Shown: in pieces, positions 23,638 through 33,232 of the stretch
Layout of the letters: every line of letters begins with the position of its first letter
Position numbering within the stretch: position 1 is the first letter of the stretch
DNA from: Bradyrhizobium sp. CIAT3101
GTDB lineage: Bacteria > Pseudomonadota > Alphaproteobacteria > Rhizobiales > Xanthobacteraceae
Length of the DNA: 64,000 bases
Reading direction: 5' to 3'
Assembly: GCF_029714945.1 (NCBI RefSeq)
Contig: NZ_CP121634.1
Coordinates: forward strand, 4,733,001 to 4,797,000
The notes under the pieces: model-generated
Seen by the model: the letters and a program-made list of their open reading frames with translations, nothing else
Told to the model about the DNA's origin: nothing
Database searches by the model: none
Made by a program: the position numbers and the translations under genes

Positions 23638-26600
23638 CTATTCCGCCGGCGCCGCGAGCGCTTGCGGCTCGGACCGCCGGCGCAGACGGTCGATCAGGAG
23701 GTAGATCACGGGCGTGGTGTAGAGCGTCAGGATCTGCGAGACGAACAAGCCGCCGATGATGGTGATGCCGAGCGGGCGGCGCAGCTCCGTGCCCGGCCCG
23801 GTCGCGACGACCAGCGGAATGCCGGCGAACAGCGCCGCCATGGTCGTCATCAGGATCGGGCGGAAGCGTGCCTGGCAGGCCTCGAAGATCGCTTCGGCAG
23901 ACGACAGGCCACGCTGGCGTTCGGCATCGAGCGCGAAGTCGACCATCATGATGCCGTTCTTCTTGACGATGCCGATCAACAGGATGATGCCGACGAAGGC
24001 GATCACCGTCAGCGGCGTGTTGGTGATCTGGAGCGCGAGCAGCGCGCCGAGGCCGGCAGAAGGCAGCGTCGAGATGATCGTGAGCGGATGGGCCAAGCTC
24101 TCATAGAGCACGCCGAGCACGATATACATCGCGACCAGCGCACCGAGGATGAGCAGCGGCTGCCGGCCGCTGGTCTTGGCGAAATCGCCGGCGTTGCCGT
24201 CAAAGCTGCCGCGGATGCCTTCAGGCATGTGCAACTCGTCGACCGCGCGCTGGATGTTTTGCGTCGCGGCCTGAAGGTCGACGTCAGGCAACGTGTTGAA
24301 CGACACCGTCGTCGAAGGCACCGACTGCGAATGATAGACCGCGAGCGCAGCCAGCCCGCGCTTCGCGTGGACCACGGCCGACAGGGGCACCTGCACGTCG
24401 CCCGAGCCGGCGACATAGATGCGATCGAGATTGGACGGATCGACCTGGAATTTCGGGTCGATCTCCAGCACGGTCATGTACTGGTTGCGCTGGGTGTAGA
24501 TGATCGCGATCTGGCGCTGCGAGAAGGCGTTGTTCAGGGCGTTGTCGATGTCCTGAACCCTGACACCGAGCGCTGCAGCCTTCTGGCGGTCGATGTTCAG
24601 TGTCAGCTGGAGTCCGCCGGGATCGCGGTCGCTGGAAATGTCGGTGATGCCCTCGACCGTCTCCATGCGCTTGGCCACGATCGGTGCCCACTTCTGCAAG
24701 AGGTCGAGGTCGGTGCTCGAAAGCGTGTACTGGTAGTTGGAATCGCTCTGCCGACCGCCGGCGCGGACGTCCTGGGCGGCGAACATGAAGAGACGGATGC
24801 CGGGTACGGGGAAAAGTGCCTTCCGCAACCGGTCGATCACGATCTGGGTCGAGATATGATCGCGCTCCTCGGGCGGCTTCAGGCTGATGAACATGGTACC
24901 TCGGTTCGAGGTCGCTCCACCTGGTCCCCCCACTCCGCTGCCGACCGTGGAGCCGATGCCGGCCACGGCTGGATCCTGCATCACGATGTCGGCGAGGCGT
25001 TGCTGCAAGGTCAGCATCGACTGGAATGAGATATCAGCCGAGGCGCGCGTGGCACCAATGACGAAGCCGGAATCGTCGACCGGGAAATCGGATTTGGGAA
25101 TCTTGATGTAGAGCGTTACAGTTAGACCAATGGTGGCAAAGAAGACCAGAAGCGTTAACAACGGAAATTCGAGCACAGCGCGTAAAGTGTGGGTATAAAA
25201 GGCGACGACACGCGATAGCAGACCTTCGATGATGCGATCGAACAGCGTCGCGGTCCCCGATGTTGTCTGCCGGATGTAATGGGCGCAGATCATCGGCGTC
25301 ACGGTCAGCGATACCAGCGTCGAGACGACGATAGCGAAGGTCAGCGTCAATGAAAATTCACGCAGCAGGCGTCCCTGAATCCCGTTCATGAAAAGGAGCG
25401 GCGTGAACGCCGCGATCAGCGACAGGCTGATCGAAACGACCGTGAATCCGATCTGCTTGGCACCCTCCAGCGCCGCCTGCATCGGCCGCATGCCGTGCTC
25501 GAGATTGCGGAACATGTTCTCGATCATGACGATGGCGTCGTCGACCACGAAACCGACCGAGATCGCGAGCGCCATCAGCGACAGATTGTCGATCGAGAAG
25601 CCCGCGACCCACATCCCGGCACAGGTACCGGCCAGCGCCAGCGGCACCGAAATGCCGGCCGCGACCGTCGGCGTCACCCGGCGCAGGAACACGAACACGA
25701 CGACCATCACCAGGACCGCGGTCGCGAGCAGCGTCCACTGCATGTCCATCACGCTGGCGCGGATCGTGGTGGTGCGGTCGACCAGCGTGGACACGTCGAC
25801 GCCGGCCGGGATCCATTGCTTCAACTCGGGGACCAGCGCCTTCACCCGGTCGACGGTGTCGATGACGTTGGCGTCGCCCTGCTTGGTGATCTGGATCAGC
25901 ACCGCCGGCTGCTTGTTGAACCAGGCGATGGAGCGCGCGTTGCGGACGCTGTCCTCGATGTCGGCGACGTCGGAGAGCCGGACGAAATTGCCGTTCGAAC
26001 TCTTGATGACGATGTCACGGAATTCCTTGGCCGTGCGCATCTGCCTGTTCAGCGACAGCGTCTCGCTCTGGCGCTCGCCGTTGAAGATGCCGACGGGACC
26101 GAGCGGGTTGGCGTTGATGATGGCGGTCCGGACGTCGTCGGTCGCGATCCCCGCATTCGACAGCGCCACCGGATTGAGCTGGATCCGCACCGCCGGCTGG
26201 TCCGCGCCCGACACGGTCACATCGCCCACGCCCGGCACCTGCGAGATGCGCTGCGCCAGCACGGTATCGGCGACGTCGTAGATGGCGCTGGCGGACAGCG
26301 TCTTGGAGGTCAGCGCCAGCACGAAGACGGGGGCGCCTGCCGTATTCGCCTTGCGGAAGCGCGGCAGCGCCGGCAGGTCGCTGGGAAGGTCGACCAGCGC
26401 GGCGTTGATGGCGGCCTGCACGTCGCGCGCCGCCTTGTCGATGTTGCGGCCGATATCGAACTGGAGCTGGATGTTGGCCGTGCCGAGAGAGCTCGTCGAC
26501 GTGATCTGGTTGATGCCTGCGATTTCGCCGAGCCGCCGTTCTAGCGGCGCAGCCACGGTCGCGGCCATCACGGAAGGGTCGGCACCGGGACGGCTCGCCG

Positions 26601-26745
26601 AGACGAAGATGGCGGGGAAGTCGACATTCGGGACCGAAGCAACCGGCAGGAACTCGTAGGCGACGCCCCCCAGCAGAAACAGCCCGATCGACAGCAGCGT
26701 GGTTGCGACGGGGCGGCGGATGAAGGGCTCCGAGATCGACGCCAT
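23638..26745 (-). CDS. mdtC: RND multidrug efflux permease (MdtC-like)
   Basis: A 1035-residue inner-membrane proton/drug antiporter of the HAE-1 family. Visible are the N-terminal cytoplasmic/first-helix motif SEPFIRRPVATTLLSIGLFL, FDIGRNIDKAARDVQAAINA of the porter domain, the TM4 proton-relay aspartates in VVDDAIVMIENM, and the second-half repeat with GIVKKNGIMMVDFALD. Its ATG overlaps the TGA of the first permease gene (TGATG), indicating coupled translation. Two adjacent, different permeases are the hallmark of the heteromeric MdtBC pump. It ends the operon. Confidence 0.92.
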   Translation of the reverse strand: MASISEPFIRRPVATTLLSIGLFLLGGVAYEFLPVASVPNVDFPAIFVSASRPGADPSVMAATVAAPLERRLGEIAGINQITSTSSLGTANIQLQFDIGRNIDKAARDVQAAINAALVDLPSDLPALPRFRKANTAGAPVFVLALTSKTLSASAIYDVADTVLAQRISQVPGVGDVTVSGADQPAVRIQLNPVALSNAGIATDDVRTAIINANPLGPVGIFNGERQSETLSLNRQMRTAKEFRDIVIKSSNGNFVRLSDVADIEDSVRNARSIAWFNKQPAVLIQITKQGDANVIDTVDRVKALVPELKQWIPAGVDVSTLVDRTTTIRASVMDMQWTLLATAVLVMVVVFVFLRRVTPTVAAGISVPLALAGTCAGMWVAGFSIDNLSLMALAISVGFVVDDAIVMIENMFRNLEHGMRPMQAALEGAKQIGFTVVSISLSLIAAFTPLLFMNGIQGRLLREFSLTLTFAIVVSTLVSLTVTPMICAHYIRQTTSGTATLFDRIIEGLLSRVVAFYTHTLRAVLEFPLLTLLVFFATIGLTVTLYIKIPKSDFPVDDSGFVIGATRASADISFQSMLTLQQRLADIVMQDPAVAGIGSTVGSGVGGPGGATSNRGTMFISLKPPEERDHISTQIVIDRLRKALFPVPGIRLFMFAAQDVRAGGRQSDSNYQYTLSSTDLDLLQKWAPIVAKRMETVEGITDISSDRDPGGLQLTLNIDRQKAAALGVRVQDIDNALNNAFSQRQIAIIYTQRNQYMTVLEIDPKFQVDPSNLDRIYVAGSGDVQVPLSAVVHAKRGLAALAVYHSQSVPSTTVSFNTLPDVDLQAATQNIQRAVDELHMPEGIRGSFDGNAGDFAKTSGRQPLLILGALVAMYIVLGVLYESLAHPLTIISTLPSAGLGALLALQITNTPLTVIAFVGIILLIGIVKKNGIMMVDFALDAERQRGLSSAEAIFEACQARFRPILMTTMAALFAGIPLVVATGPGTELRRPLGITIIGGLFVSQILTLYTTPVIYLLIDRLRRRSEPQALAAPAE

Positions 26746-29700
26746 CACTGCATCCCCTCGGTCGCGCCCGCCGTCGGCGGCGCGTCGGGCTCCGGCGGCG
26801 GCAGCGCCTGTTCGAGGCGGCGGTTGATGCGGTCGAGCGCGAGATAGATCACCGGCGTGGTGTAGAGCGTCAGCAGCTGGCTCAGCAGCAGGCCGCCGAT
26901 GATGGAGATGCCGAGCGGGAAGCGCAGCTCTGCACCGGTGCCGCTCTCGATCGCCAGCGGCAGCGCGCCGAACAGCGCGGCCAGCGTCGTCATCATGATC
27001 GGGCGGAAGCGCAACAGACATGCCTGCACGATCGCCTCATGCGCCGGCATGCCCTGCCCGCGCTCGGCCTCCAGCGCGAAGTCGATCATCATGATCGCGT
27101 TCTTCTTGACGATGCCCATCAGCAGGATGATGCCGATCAGGCCGATGACCGAGAGATCCTGCCCGCACAGGATCAGCGCCAGGATGGCGCCGACGCCGGC
27201 CGAGGGCAGCGTCGAGAGAATCGTGATCGGGTGGATGTAGCTCTCGTAGAGCACGCCGAGCACGATGTAGATCGTGATCACGGCAGCAAGCAGCAGCCAG
27301 GGCTGGCCTGCGAGCGCCTTGGCGAATTCGGCGGCGTCGCCGGCATAGACGCCGACGATGCTGTTGGGCATTTCAATCCGGGTCTCGATCGCCTTCACCG
27401 CCTCGACGGCATCGCCGAGCGCGGCGCCCGGCGCGAGGTTGAAGGAGAGCGAGATCGCCGGGAATTGCGCCTGGTGCGAGATCGCCAGTGGCGCCGTGGT
27501 GCGCTTCAGCGTCGCCACCGCGTCGAGCGGGACCTGCGCGTTGGGCGCGCCGACCACCGAGCTGCTGGCCCCGCCCGGCAGATATAGCTTCGACAGGATC
27601 GAGGGATCGCGCTGGTACATCGGCAGCGCTTCCAGCACCACGCGGTACTGGTTTGCCTGGCCGTAGATGGTCGATATCTGCCGCTGCGCAAAGGCATCGT
27701 TGAGCGTGTCGGTGATGGCCTGCAGGCTGACGCCGAGCTGCCCGGCCCGGGTGCGGTCGACGTCGAGCTGCGCGCGCAGGCCGCCCTCCTGGGCCTCCGA
27801 GGAGACGTCACGGAACAGGGGATCGTGCCGCATCTCGTCGACGAGCTTCTTCGCCCATTCCGACACCAGCGTCGCATCGGTACCGGTCAGCGTGTACTGG
27901 TATTGCGACCGGCTCGACTGGGTCGAGATCTGCACGTCCTGCACAGGCTGGAAGTAGACGGTCATGCCGGGGATGCCGGCGACCTTCTCCTTCAGCCGGG
28001 CAATGACGACGCTGACATCGTCACGCCGCTCGCCGCGAGGCGTCAGGCTCATGACCAGGCGTCCGACATTGGTGGTCGGGTTGACCGAGCCCGCGCCGAT
28101 CACCGAGACCACGCCGGTCACGTCGGGGTCGGCCTTGATGGCGTCGGCGATCTCGGCCTGCCGCTTCTGCATCTCTCCGAACGAGACATCGGGCCCCGCC
28201 TCCGTCACAGCCGTGATCGAGGCGGTGTCCTGGAGCGGCAAAAAGCCCTTCGGTGCGACGACATAGAGCACCAGCGTCGCGACCAGCGTGGCAAAGGTCA
28301 CGACCAGCGTGGTGCGCTGGTGCCGCAACACCACGAGCAGCGTGCGGTGGTAGAAGTCGACGGTGCGGTCGATGAAGCGACTGATGGCAGCCAGCCCCGG
28401 CACCGCCAGCTCCTCATGGGCGTGCTTGAGCAGGCGCGAGCACATCATCGGCGTCAGCGTCAGCGACACCACCGCCGAGGTCACGACCGCGATCGTCAAG
28501 GTCAGCGCGAATTCGCGGAACATGCGGCCGACCAGGCCCGACATGAACAGCAGCGGGATGAACACCGCGATCAGCGACACCGTCAGCGAGGTCACGGTGA
28601 AGCCGATCTCGCTCGCGCCCTTGAGCGAGGCGGTCATTGCGCTGTCGCCATTCTCCATATGGCGAACGATGTTCTCGATCATGACGATGGCGTCGTCGAC
28701 CACGAAGCCGGTGCCGATCGTGAGCGCCATCAGCGACAGATTGTCGAGGCTGAAGCCGGCAAAATACATGATGCCGAAGCTCGTGATCAGCGACAGCGGC
28801 AGCGCTACGCCCGCGATCAACGTGGCGCGCAGCGAGCGCAGGAACAAGAGCACCACCAGCGTCACCAGCACCACGCTGAGGATCAGCGTGAACTGCACGT
28901 CGTGGACGGAGGCGCGAATGGTGACGGTGCGGTCGGAGACGATGGTCAGGTGCACGCCGGCCGGTATGGCGCGCTGGACCTTCGGGATCTCGGCGCGGAT
29001 CTGGCTGACGACGTCGATGACATTGGCGCCAGGCTGGCGCTGGATGTCGATGATGACGGCCGGCGTGCCCTGGTACCAGCCGCCGGTGCGATCATTCTCG
29101 AGCCCGTCGACGATCTGCGCGACGTCGCCGATCGTGACCGGCGAACCGTTGCGATAGGCGATGATGATCGGCCTGTAGGCGTCGGCGGCGGCGATCTGGT
29201 CGTTGGCCGCGATGATGTAGGATTGCTGGGCGCCGTCGAGGGAGCCCTTCGGCCCCGAGACGTTGGCGTTGGCAATCGCGTTGCGCAGATCCTCCATGGC
29301 GATGCCGTAGGCAGCCAGCCGCGCCAGATCCGCCTGGATGCGCACGGCCGGCTTCAGCCCGCCGAGCACGGAAACACGACCCACGCCGGAAATCTGGCTG
29401 AGCCGCTGCGCCAGCAGCGTGTCGGCGATATCGCTCATCGCGCGCAGCGAGATCGTATCCGAGCGCAGCGCCAGCGTCATCACGGGCGCATCCGCCGGGT
29501 TCACCTTGGCGTAGGTCGGCGGGTAAGGCAGCGTCTTGGGCAAGACGCCTGCGGCGGCGTTGATCGCGGCCTGCACGTCCTGCGTCGCGCCGTCGATGTC
29601 GCGGTTGAGATCGAACTGCAGCGAGATCTGGCTGACGCCGAACGAACTCGTCGAATTCATCGCCGTCAGCGACGGGATCTGCCCGAGCTGCCGCTCCAGC

Positions 29701-29897
29701 GGCGCGGTGATCAGCGAAGCGATCACGTCGGGACTCGCGCCCGGCAGCTGCGTCGACACCTGCACGGTCGGGAAATCGACCTGCGGCAACGCGGAGACCG
29801 GCAGCGCGAAATAGCCGAGCGCGCCGCCAATCAGCAGCGCAATACCGAGCAACGAGGTTGCGATCGGCCGGCGGATGAAGGGTTCTGAGACACCCAT
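26745..29897 (-). CDS. mdtB: RND multidrug efflux permease (MdtB-like)
   Basis: A 1050-residue paralog of the following permease, with the same domain order: SEPFIRRPIATSLLGIALLI at the start, porter-domain motif FDLNRDIDGATQDVQAAINA, TM4 VVDDAIVMIENIV with the proton-relay Asp pair, and GIVKKNAIMMIDFALEAERG in the second half. In E. coli MdtB and MdtC form a B2C trimer. It starts 37 nt after the adaptor gene ends. The C-terminal tail is Pro/Glu-rich (PPPEPDAPPTAGATEGMQ). Confidence 0.92.
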   Translation of the reverse strand: MGVSEPFIRRPIATSLLGIALLIGGALGYFALPVSALPQVDFPTVQVSTQLPGASPDVIASLITAPLERQLGQIPSLTAMNSTSSFGVSQISLQFDLNRDIDGATQDVQAAINAAAGVLPKTLPYPPTYAKVNPADAPVMTLALRSDTISLRAMSDIADTLLAQRLSQISGVGRVSVLGGLKPAVRIQADLARLAAYGIAMEDLRNAIANANVSGPKGSLDGAQQSYIIAANDQIAAADAYRPIIIAYRNGSPVTIGDVAQIVDGLENDRTGGWYQGTPAVIIDIQRQPGANVIDVVSQIRAEIPKVQRAIPAGVHLTIVSDRTVTIRASVHDVQFTLILSVVLVTLVVLLFLRSLRATLIAGVALPLSLITSFGIMYFAGFSLDNLSLMALTIGTGFVVDDAIVMIENIVRHMENGDSAMTASLKGASEIGFTVTSLTVSLIAVFIPLLFMSGLVGRMFREFALTLTIAVVTSAVVSLTLTPMMCSRLLKHAHEELAVPGLAAISRFIDRTVDFYHRTLLVVLRHQRTTLVVTFATLVATLVLYVVAPKGFLPLQDTASITAVTEAGPDVSFGEMQKRQAEIADAIKADPDVTGVVSVIGAGSVNPTTNVGRLVMSLTPRGERRDDVSVVIARLKEKVAGIPGMTVYFQPVQDVQISTQSSRSQYQYTLTGTDATLVSEWAKKLVDEMRHDPLFRDVSSEAQEGGLRAQLDVDRTRAGQLGVSLQAITDTLNDAFAQRQISTIYGQANQYRVVLEALPMYQRDPSILSKLYLPGGASSSVVGAPNAQVPLDAVATLKRTTAPLAISHQAQFPAISLSFNLAPGAALGDAVEAVKAIETRIEMPNSIVGVYAGDAAEFAKALAGQPWLLLAAVITIYIVLGVLYESYIHPITILSTLPSAGVGAILALILCGQDLSVIGLIGIILLMGIVKKNAIMMIDFALEAERGQGMPAHEAIVQACLLRFRPIMMTTLAALFGALPLAIESGTGAELRFPLGISIIGGLLLSQLLTLYTTPVIYLALDRINRRLEQALPPPEPDAPPTAGATEGMQ

Positions 29898-29933
29898 GAG
29901 ATGCGCCTCGTCGTCAGTCCGACTTTGTCCGGG

Positions 29934-31370
29934 TCATGGCTGCTTTGCTCCAGCCCCCGATGCACTCGGACTTGCACTTGGACTTGGACTTGCTCCTGGC
30001 CCCGGTGCCGGTCCGGTCTGCCCCTTCTGGTCGCCTTCGCTGCTTTTCCGCTTGGCGCGGAATTCGCCGTCCTTGCCCGATCCGTCCTTCGGCCCGTCCT
30101 TGGCCTGACCGCCCTTCCCGTCCCCCTGAGGCGCGCGCGTGCGCTTGCGCGGGGCGAGATCGGCCGAGGGCGTCTGCTCATCGCGGCCGACGATCACCTT
30201 GGAGCCGTCGGACAGATTGGCAAAGCCCGTGGTCACGACCCGGTCGTTCGGCGAAAGGCCGCTCGCAATGACCGCGTCATGCTCATTCTGCTGCGTCACC
30301 GTCACCGGCTTGGCCGAGACGATGTCGCCCTCGCCGATGACATAGCTGAACGTGCCGATCGGTCCGCGCTGCACCGCCGATGTCGGCACCACCAGCGCCT
30401 GCGACAATGTCTCGACCTTGAGGCGGACATTGACGAACTGGCCGGGCCAGAGCTGGTAATTGGCGTTGGGGAATTCCGCCTTGAGCTTGAGCGTGCCGGT
30501 GGTCTGGTCGACCTGGTTGTCGATGCCGGTGAGCTTGCCGGTGTCGATCACGGTGACGCCGTCATTGCCGAACACGTCGACTGCAAGCGAGCCCTTCGCT
30601 GCGGCCGCATTGACGCGCATGATCTGCTGCTGCGGCAGGCTGAACCACACCGCGATCGGCTGCAATTGCGTGATGACGACGAGGCCGGTGGTGTCGGCGG
30701 CGTGGATGATGTTGCCCTGGTCGACCTGGCGCAGGCCGGCCCGGCCCGACAGCGGCGCCACGATCTTGGTGTAGCTCAGCGTCGCCGCCGCGTTGTCGAT
30801 CGCGGCCTGGTCAGCCTTGACCAGCGCCTCGGTCTGGGCGACCGCGGCGCGCTGGGTGTCGGCCTGCTGCTTCGAGCCGGCATTGGAGGCCGCGAGCTGC
30901 TCGTAGCGCGTCAGGTCGATGCGCTGGTTGGCGAGCTGGGCTTCGTCCTGCGCCTTCTTGGCGACGGCCTGGTCATAGGTCGCCTGGTAGAGCGCCGGGT
31001 CGATCTCGCCGAGCACGTCGCCCTTCTTGACGTCCTGGCCTTCGGTGAACTTCACGGCAATCAGCTTGCCGTCGACCTGCGAGCGAACGGTGACGGTGTT
31101 GAGCGCGCGGATCGCGCCGACCCCGTCGAGATAGACCGGCACGTCCTGGACCATGGGTGTCGCCGCCAGCACGGGCACCGGCAGATCGGGCCGCTGTTGG
31201 CCTCGACCGCCGGCCGCCTGTTGCGGCTTCTGCTGCATCACGGTCCAGCCGAGATAGCCGAGGCCGCCGAGGATCGCGAGCGTGATCAGGGTCATGACGA
31301 AGCCGCGGCCGCGCGACTTTTTCGCCGTCCCCTGTTTCGCGTTGTCCTTCGTTTCCGGCTTAAAGAGCAT
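29934..31370 (-). CDS. mdtA: RND efflux periplasmic adaptor (MdtA-like)
   Basis: A 478-residue membrane-fusion protein. One N-terminal membrane anchor (residues about 25-45, VMTLITLAILGGLGYLGWT) is followed by the barrel-sandwich/lipoyl halves (VPVYLDGVGAIRALNTVTVR, VDGKLIAVKFTEGQDVKKGD), an alpha hairpin, and the beta-barrel domain (YTKIVAPLSGRAGLRQVDQG). The long C-terminal tail of about 80 residues is low-complexity and rich in Lys, Gly, Pro and Ser, unusual for the family. ATG 31370 lies inside the last codons of the outer-membrane gene (11-nt overlap); a longer upstream start is unlikely. Confidence 0.92.
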   Translation of the reverse strand: MLFKPETKDNAKQGTAKKSRGRGFVMTLITLAILGGLGYLGWTVMQQKPQQAAGGRGQQRPDLPVPVLAATPMVQDVPVYLDGVGAIRALNTVTVRSQVDGKLIAVKFTEGQDVKKGDVLGEIDPALYQATYDQAVAKKAQDEAQLANQRIDLTRYEQLAASNAGSKQQADTQRAAVAQTEALVKADQAAIDNAAATLSYTKIVAPLSGRAGLRQVDQGNIIHAADTTGLVVITQLQPIAVWFSLPQQQIMRVNAAAAKGSLAVDVFGNDGVTVIDTGKLTGIDNQVDQTTGTLKLKAEFPNANYQLWPGQFVNVRLKVETLSQALVVPTSAVQRGPIGTFSYVIGEGDIVSAKPVTVTQQNEHDAVIASGLSPNDRVVTTGFANLSDGSKVIVGRDEQTPSADLAPRKRTRAPQGDGKGGQAKDGPKDGSGKDGEFRAKRKSSEGDQKGQTGPAPGPGASPSPSASPSASGAGAKQP

Positions 31371-32835
31371 TGACCGGTTTCTCCATTCGCGGCTCCCAGC
31401 CGCCGCCAAGCGCCTGATACAGGCTGACAATGGCAAGAAGGCGTGCGAGCTGCGCCTGCGCCAGGGTGTCTTCGGCCTGGAACAGCGTCAGTTGGGTGTT
31501 GAGCACGGTGACGATATCGGCCGTGCCGGCGCGCAGTTGCTGCTCCGCAAGGTCGAAGGCGCGCCGCGAGGCGTTGACGACATCGCGCTGCAATTGCAGC
31601 TTGATCGTGGTCTGCTTGATCGAGAACAGCGCATTGTCGACGTCGGTGAAGGCCTGAACGATGGTCTTGCGGTAAGTCTGCAGCAGCTCTTCCTGCCGCG
31701 CTTTCGCGTACTCGAAATTGCCAAGGATCTTGCCGCCGTCGAAGATCGGCTGGGTCGCGCTGCCGACCAGCTGGAAGAACGCTGCGTGCGGCTGGAACAG
31801 CGAGACGAGCGCCGAGCTCTGATAGCCGCCATTGCCGGTGAGCTGGATGGTCGGGAAGAACTGCGCACGCGCATTGCCGATATTGGCGGTGGCCGAGGCG
31901 AGCTGCGCCTCCTGCCGGCGGATGTCCGGCCGCTGGGTCAGGAGCTCGGACGGCAGGCCGGGCGTGACCCGCGGGATCGCGATCCGGTCCAGCGAGCCGC
32001 CCGCGAGGCGCACGCTCTCCGGCGGACGCGACACCAGCACCGCCAGCGCATTGGTGTTCTGGTCGAGGGTCTGGCGCAGCGGTGGCACCAGCGCCTTCTG
32101 GTTGGCCAGCACGCTCTCCTGCTGGGCGACGTCGAGATCGGTGCCGGTGCCGGCTTTGCGGCGTTCCCGGATGGCATCGAGGATGCGCTGGGCGCTGGCG
32201 ATGTTGCGCTGGGCGGTGCGCAGGCGGTCCTGCGAGGACAGCACCTGGAAATAGGCATTGGCGACGGCTGCGAGCGTCGTCAGCGCGACGGTGTCGCGGT
32301 CGAACCGGCTGGCATTGGCGGTCTCCTCCGCCGTCTGCAACGCGTCGCGGTTCTGGCCCCAGAAATCGAGCTGGTAGCTGGCACTCAGCGACGCGGAATA
32401 GTTGACGACTTCACGGCCGCCATTGGTAAGGCCCGACGCGCTCGAGCCGGACGTGCGCGAATACGTCTCCGAACCGCTTCCCGACAGGCTGGGCAGCAAT
32501 GCCGCACCCGCCTGGCGCGCCTGGGCGTCGGCCTCCACGATCCGCGAGACCGCGGCCGCGATGTCGAGGTTGACGGTCTGCGCCTCCTCCATCAGCTGCG
32601 TCAGTTCGGTCGAGCGGAAGCCGCGCCACCAATCCAGCGTCGGCGGCGCATCCGCCTTCCCGGCGTATTTGTACTGCGTGGGGACATCGAGCGCGGGATC
32701 GGGAAGGTCCTGGGTGAGGACGCAGGCGCCCGAGCTCGAAGCCAGGCACACCACGGCGACCGCACGCAGCGTTCGCGACGCAGACCCGAGGAATTGCCGC
32801 TTCGCGACGGCCGGAACCCGCTGTGTCACATCCAC
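31360..32835 (-). CDS. outer-membrane efflux lipoprotein (OprM/NodT family)
   Basis: A protein of about 491 residues with a lipoprotein-like signal (RAVAVVCLASSSGAC, lipobox Cys near residue 38) followed by two TolC-fold repeats (ELTQLMEEAQTVNLDIAAAV and RPDIRRQEAQLASATANIGN). PSLSGSGSETYSRTSG and FFPTIQLTGNGGYQ mark the beta strands. The family forms the outer-membrane exit duct of RND pumps. It is first in the operon, so the pump here is self-sufficient and does not need TolC. The start is GTG 32835; another GTG two codons on has a better-spaced AGGGGG. The 3' end overlaps mdtA. Confidence 0.9.
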   Translation of the reverse strand: MDVTQRVPAVAKRQFLGSASRTLRAVAVVCLASSSGACVLTQDLPDPALDVPTQYKYAGKADAPPTLDWWRGFRSTELTQLMEEAQTVNLDIAAAVSRIVEADAQARQAGAALLPSLSGSGSETYSRTSGSSASGLTNGGREVVNYSASLSASYQLDFWGQNRDALQTAEETANASRFDRDTVALTTLAAVANAYFQVLSSQDRLRTAQRNIASAQRILDAIRERRKAGTGTDLDVAQQESVLANQKALVPPLRQTLDQNTNALAVLVSRPPESVRLAGGSLDRIAIPRVTPGLPSELLTQRPDIRRQEAQLASATANIGNARAQFFPTIQLTGNGGYQSSALVSLFQPHAAFFQLVGSATQPIFDGGKILGNFEYAKARQEELLQTYRKTIVQAFTDVDNALFSIKQTTIKLQLQRDVVNASRRAFDLAEQQLRAGTADIVTVLNTQLTLFQAEDTLAQAQLARLLAIVSLYQALGGGWEPRMEKPVNAL

Positions 32836-32975
32836 CCCCTGCCAGGCAGATCACGCCGCCACCGCGCGGCCGGATTAGCCGATTCGCGGGCGGGCGGCTG
32901 GAGGCCTTTCTGTAGCTCGATCACAGCGTGATGCTTTCTGCGGAACCTGAATTTCATCCTAGCCGGGTGCGGAAC

Positions 32976-32992
32976 TGCGGGACAGTCCCGCA
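32976..32992. promoter_or_regulatory. 17-bp palindrome, probable operator
   Basis: TGCGGGAC and GTCCCGCA flank a single central base, a perfect dyad of the size bound by dimeric regulators. The half GTCCCGCA recurs at 33053-33060 in the hairpin. It is 141 nt upstream of the efflux operon start and 241 nt from the opposite gene. No regulator gene is adjacent. Confidence 0.45.
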
Positions 32993-33052
32993 CCTGCGAA
33001 AAGCACGCCCGATCACAGCCGGTTCGAGACAACGAAAATACAAAAAGCTACT

Positions 33053-33070
33053 GTCCCGCAGGGACTTTTT
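33053..33070 (+). terminator. terminator-like hairpin with T5 tail
   Basis: GTCCC and GGGAC pair around GCA and are followed by TTTTT. It has the form of a short intrinsic terminator on the plus strand, yet no plus-strand protein gene lies upstream of it. It may end a short RNA or act as an attenuator in the leader of the FAD oxidoreductase operon starting at 33233. Confidence 0.5.
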
Positions 33071-33232
33071 GATTTGCCGTGCCACTCCGAAGCGCGTTCA
33101 AGCTTACCAAGATTTCATGTGATATTGCGGCCACACTGGCCGCGAGACCAGCGAACGCCGCCTTTGCTCCACTGAAACCTGCACCGCAACGCACCGTAGC
33201 TTGCTTCACACGAGGCAGGGACACTTTCACAC

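Larger units (their letters stand above)
32836..33232. other. 397-nt divergent intergenic region with three palindromes
   Basis: Lies between the efflux operon (-) and the FAD oxidoreductase operon (+). It contains ATCAC/GTGAT around 3 nt at 32920-32932, a 17-bp palindrome at 32976-32992, and an intrinsic-terminator-like hairpin at 33053-33070. No gene is visible; the short frames lack any family pattern. Confidence 0.55.

Noticed and set aside
27825..29888. 687-codon open frame on the plus strand opposite the MdtB-like gene
   Set aside because: It is a shadow of a conserved RND permease; the product is low-complexity and charged, full of Arg, Asp, Gln and His.
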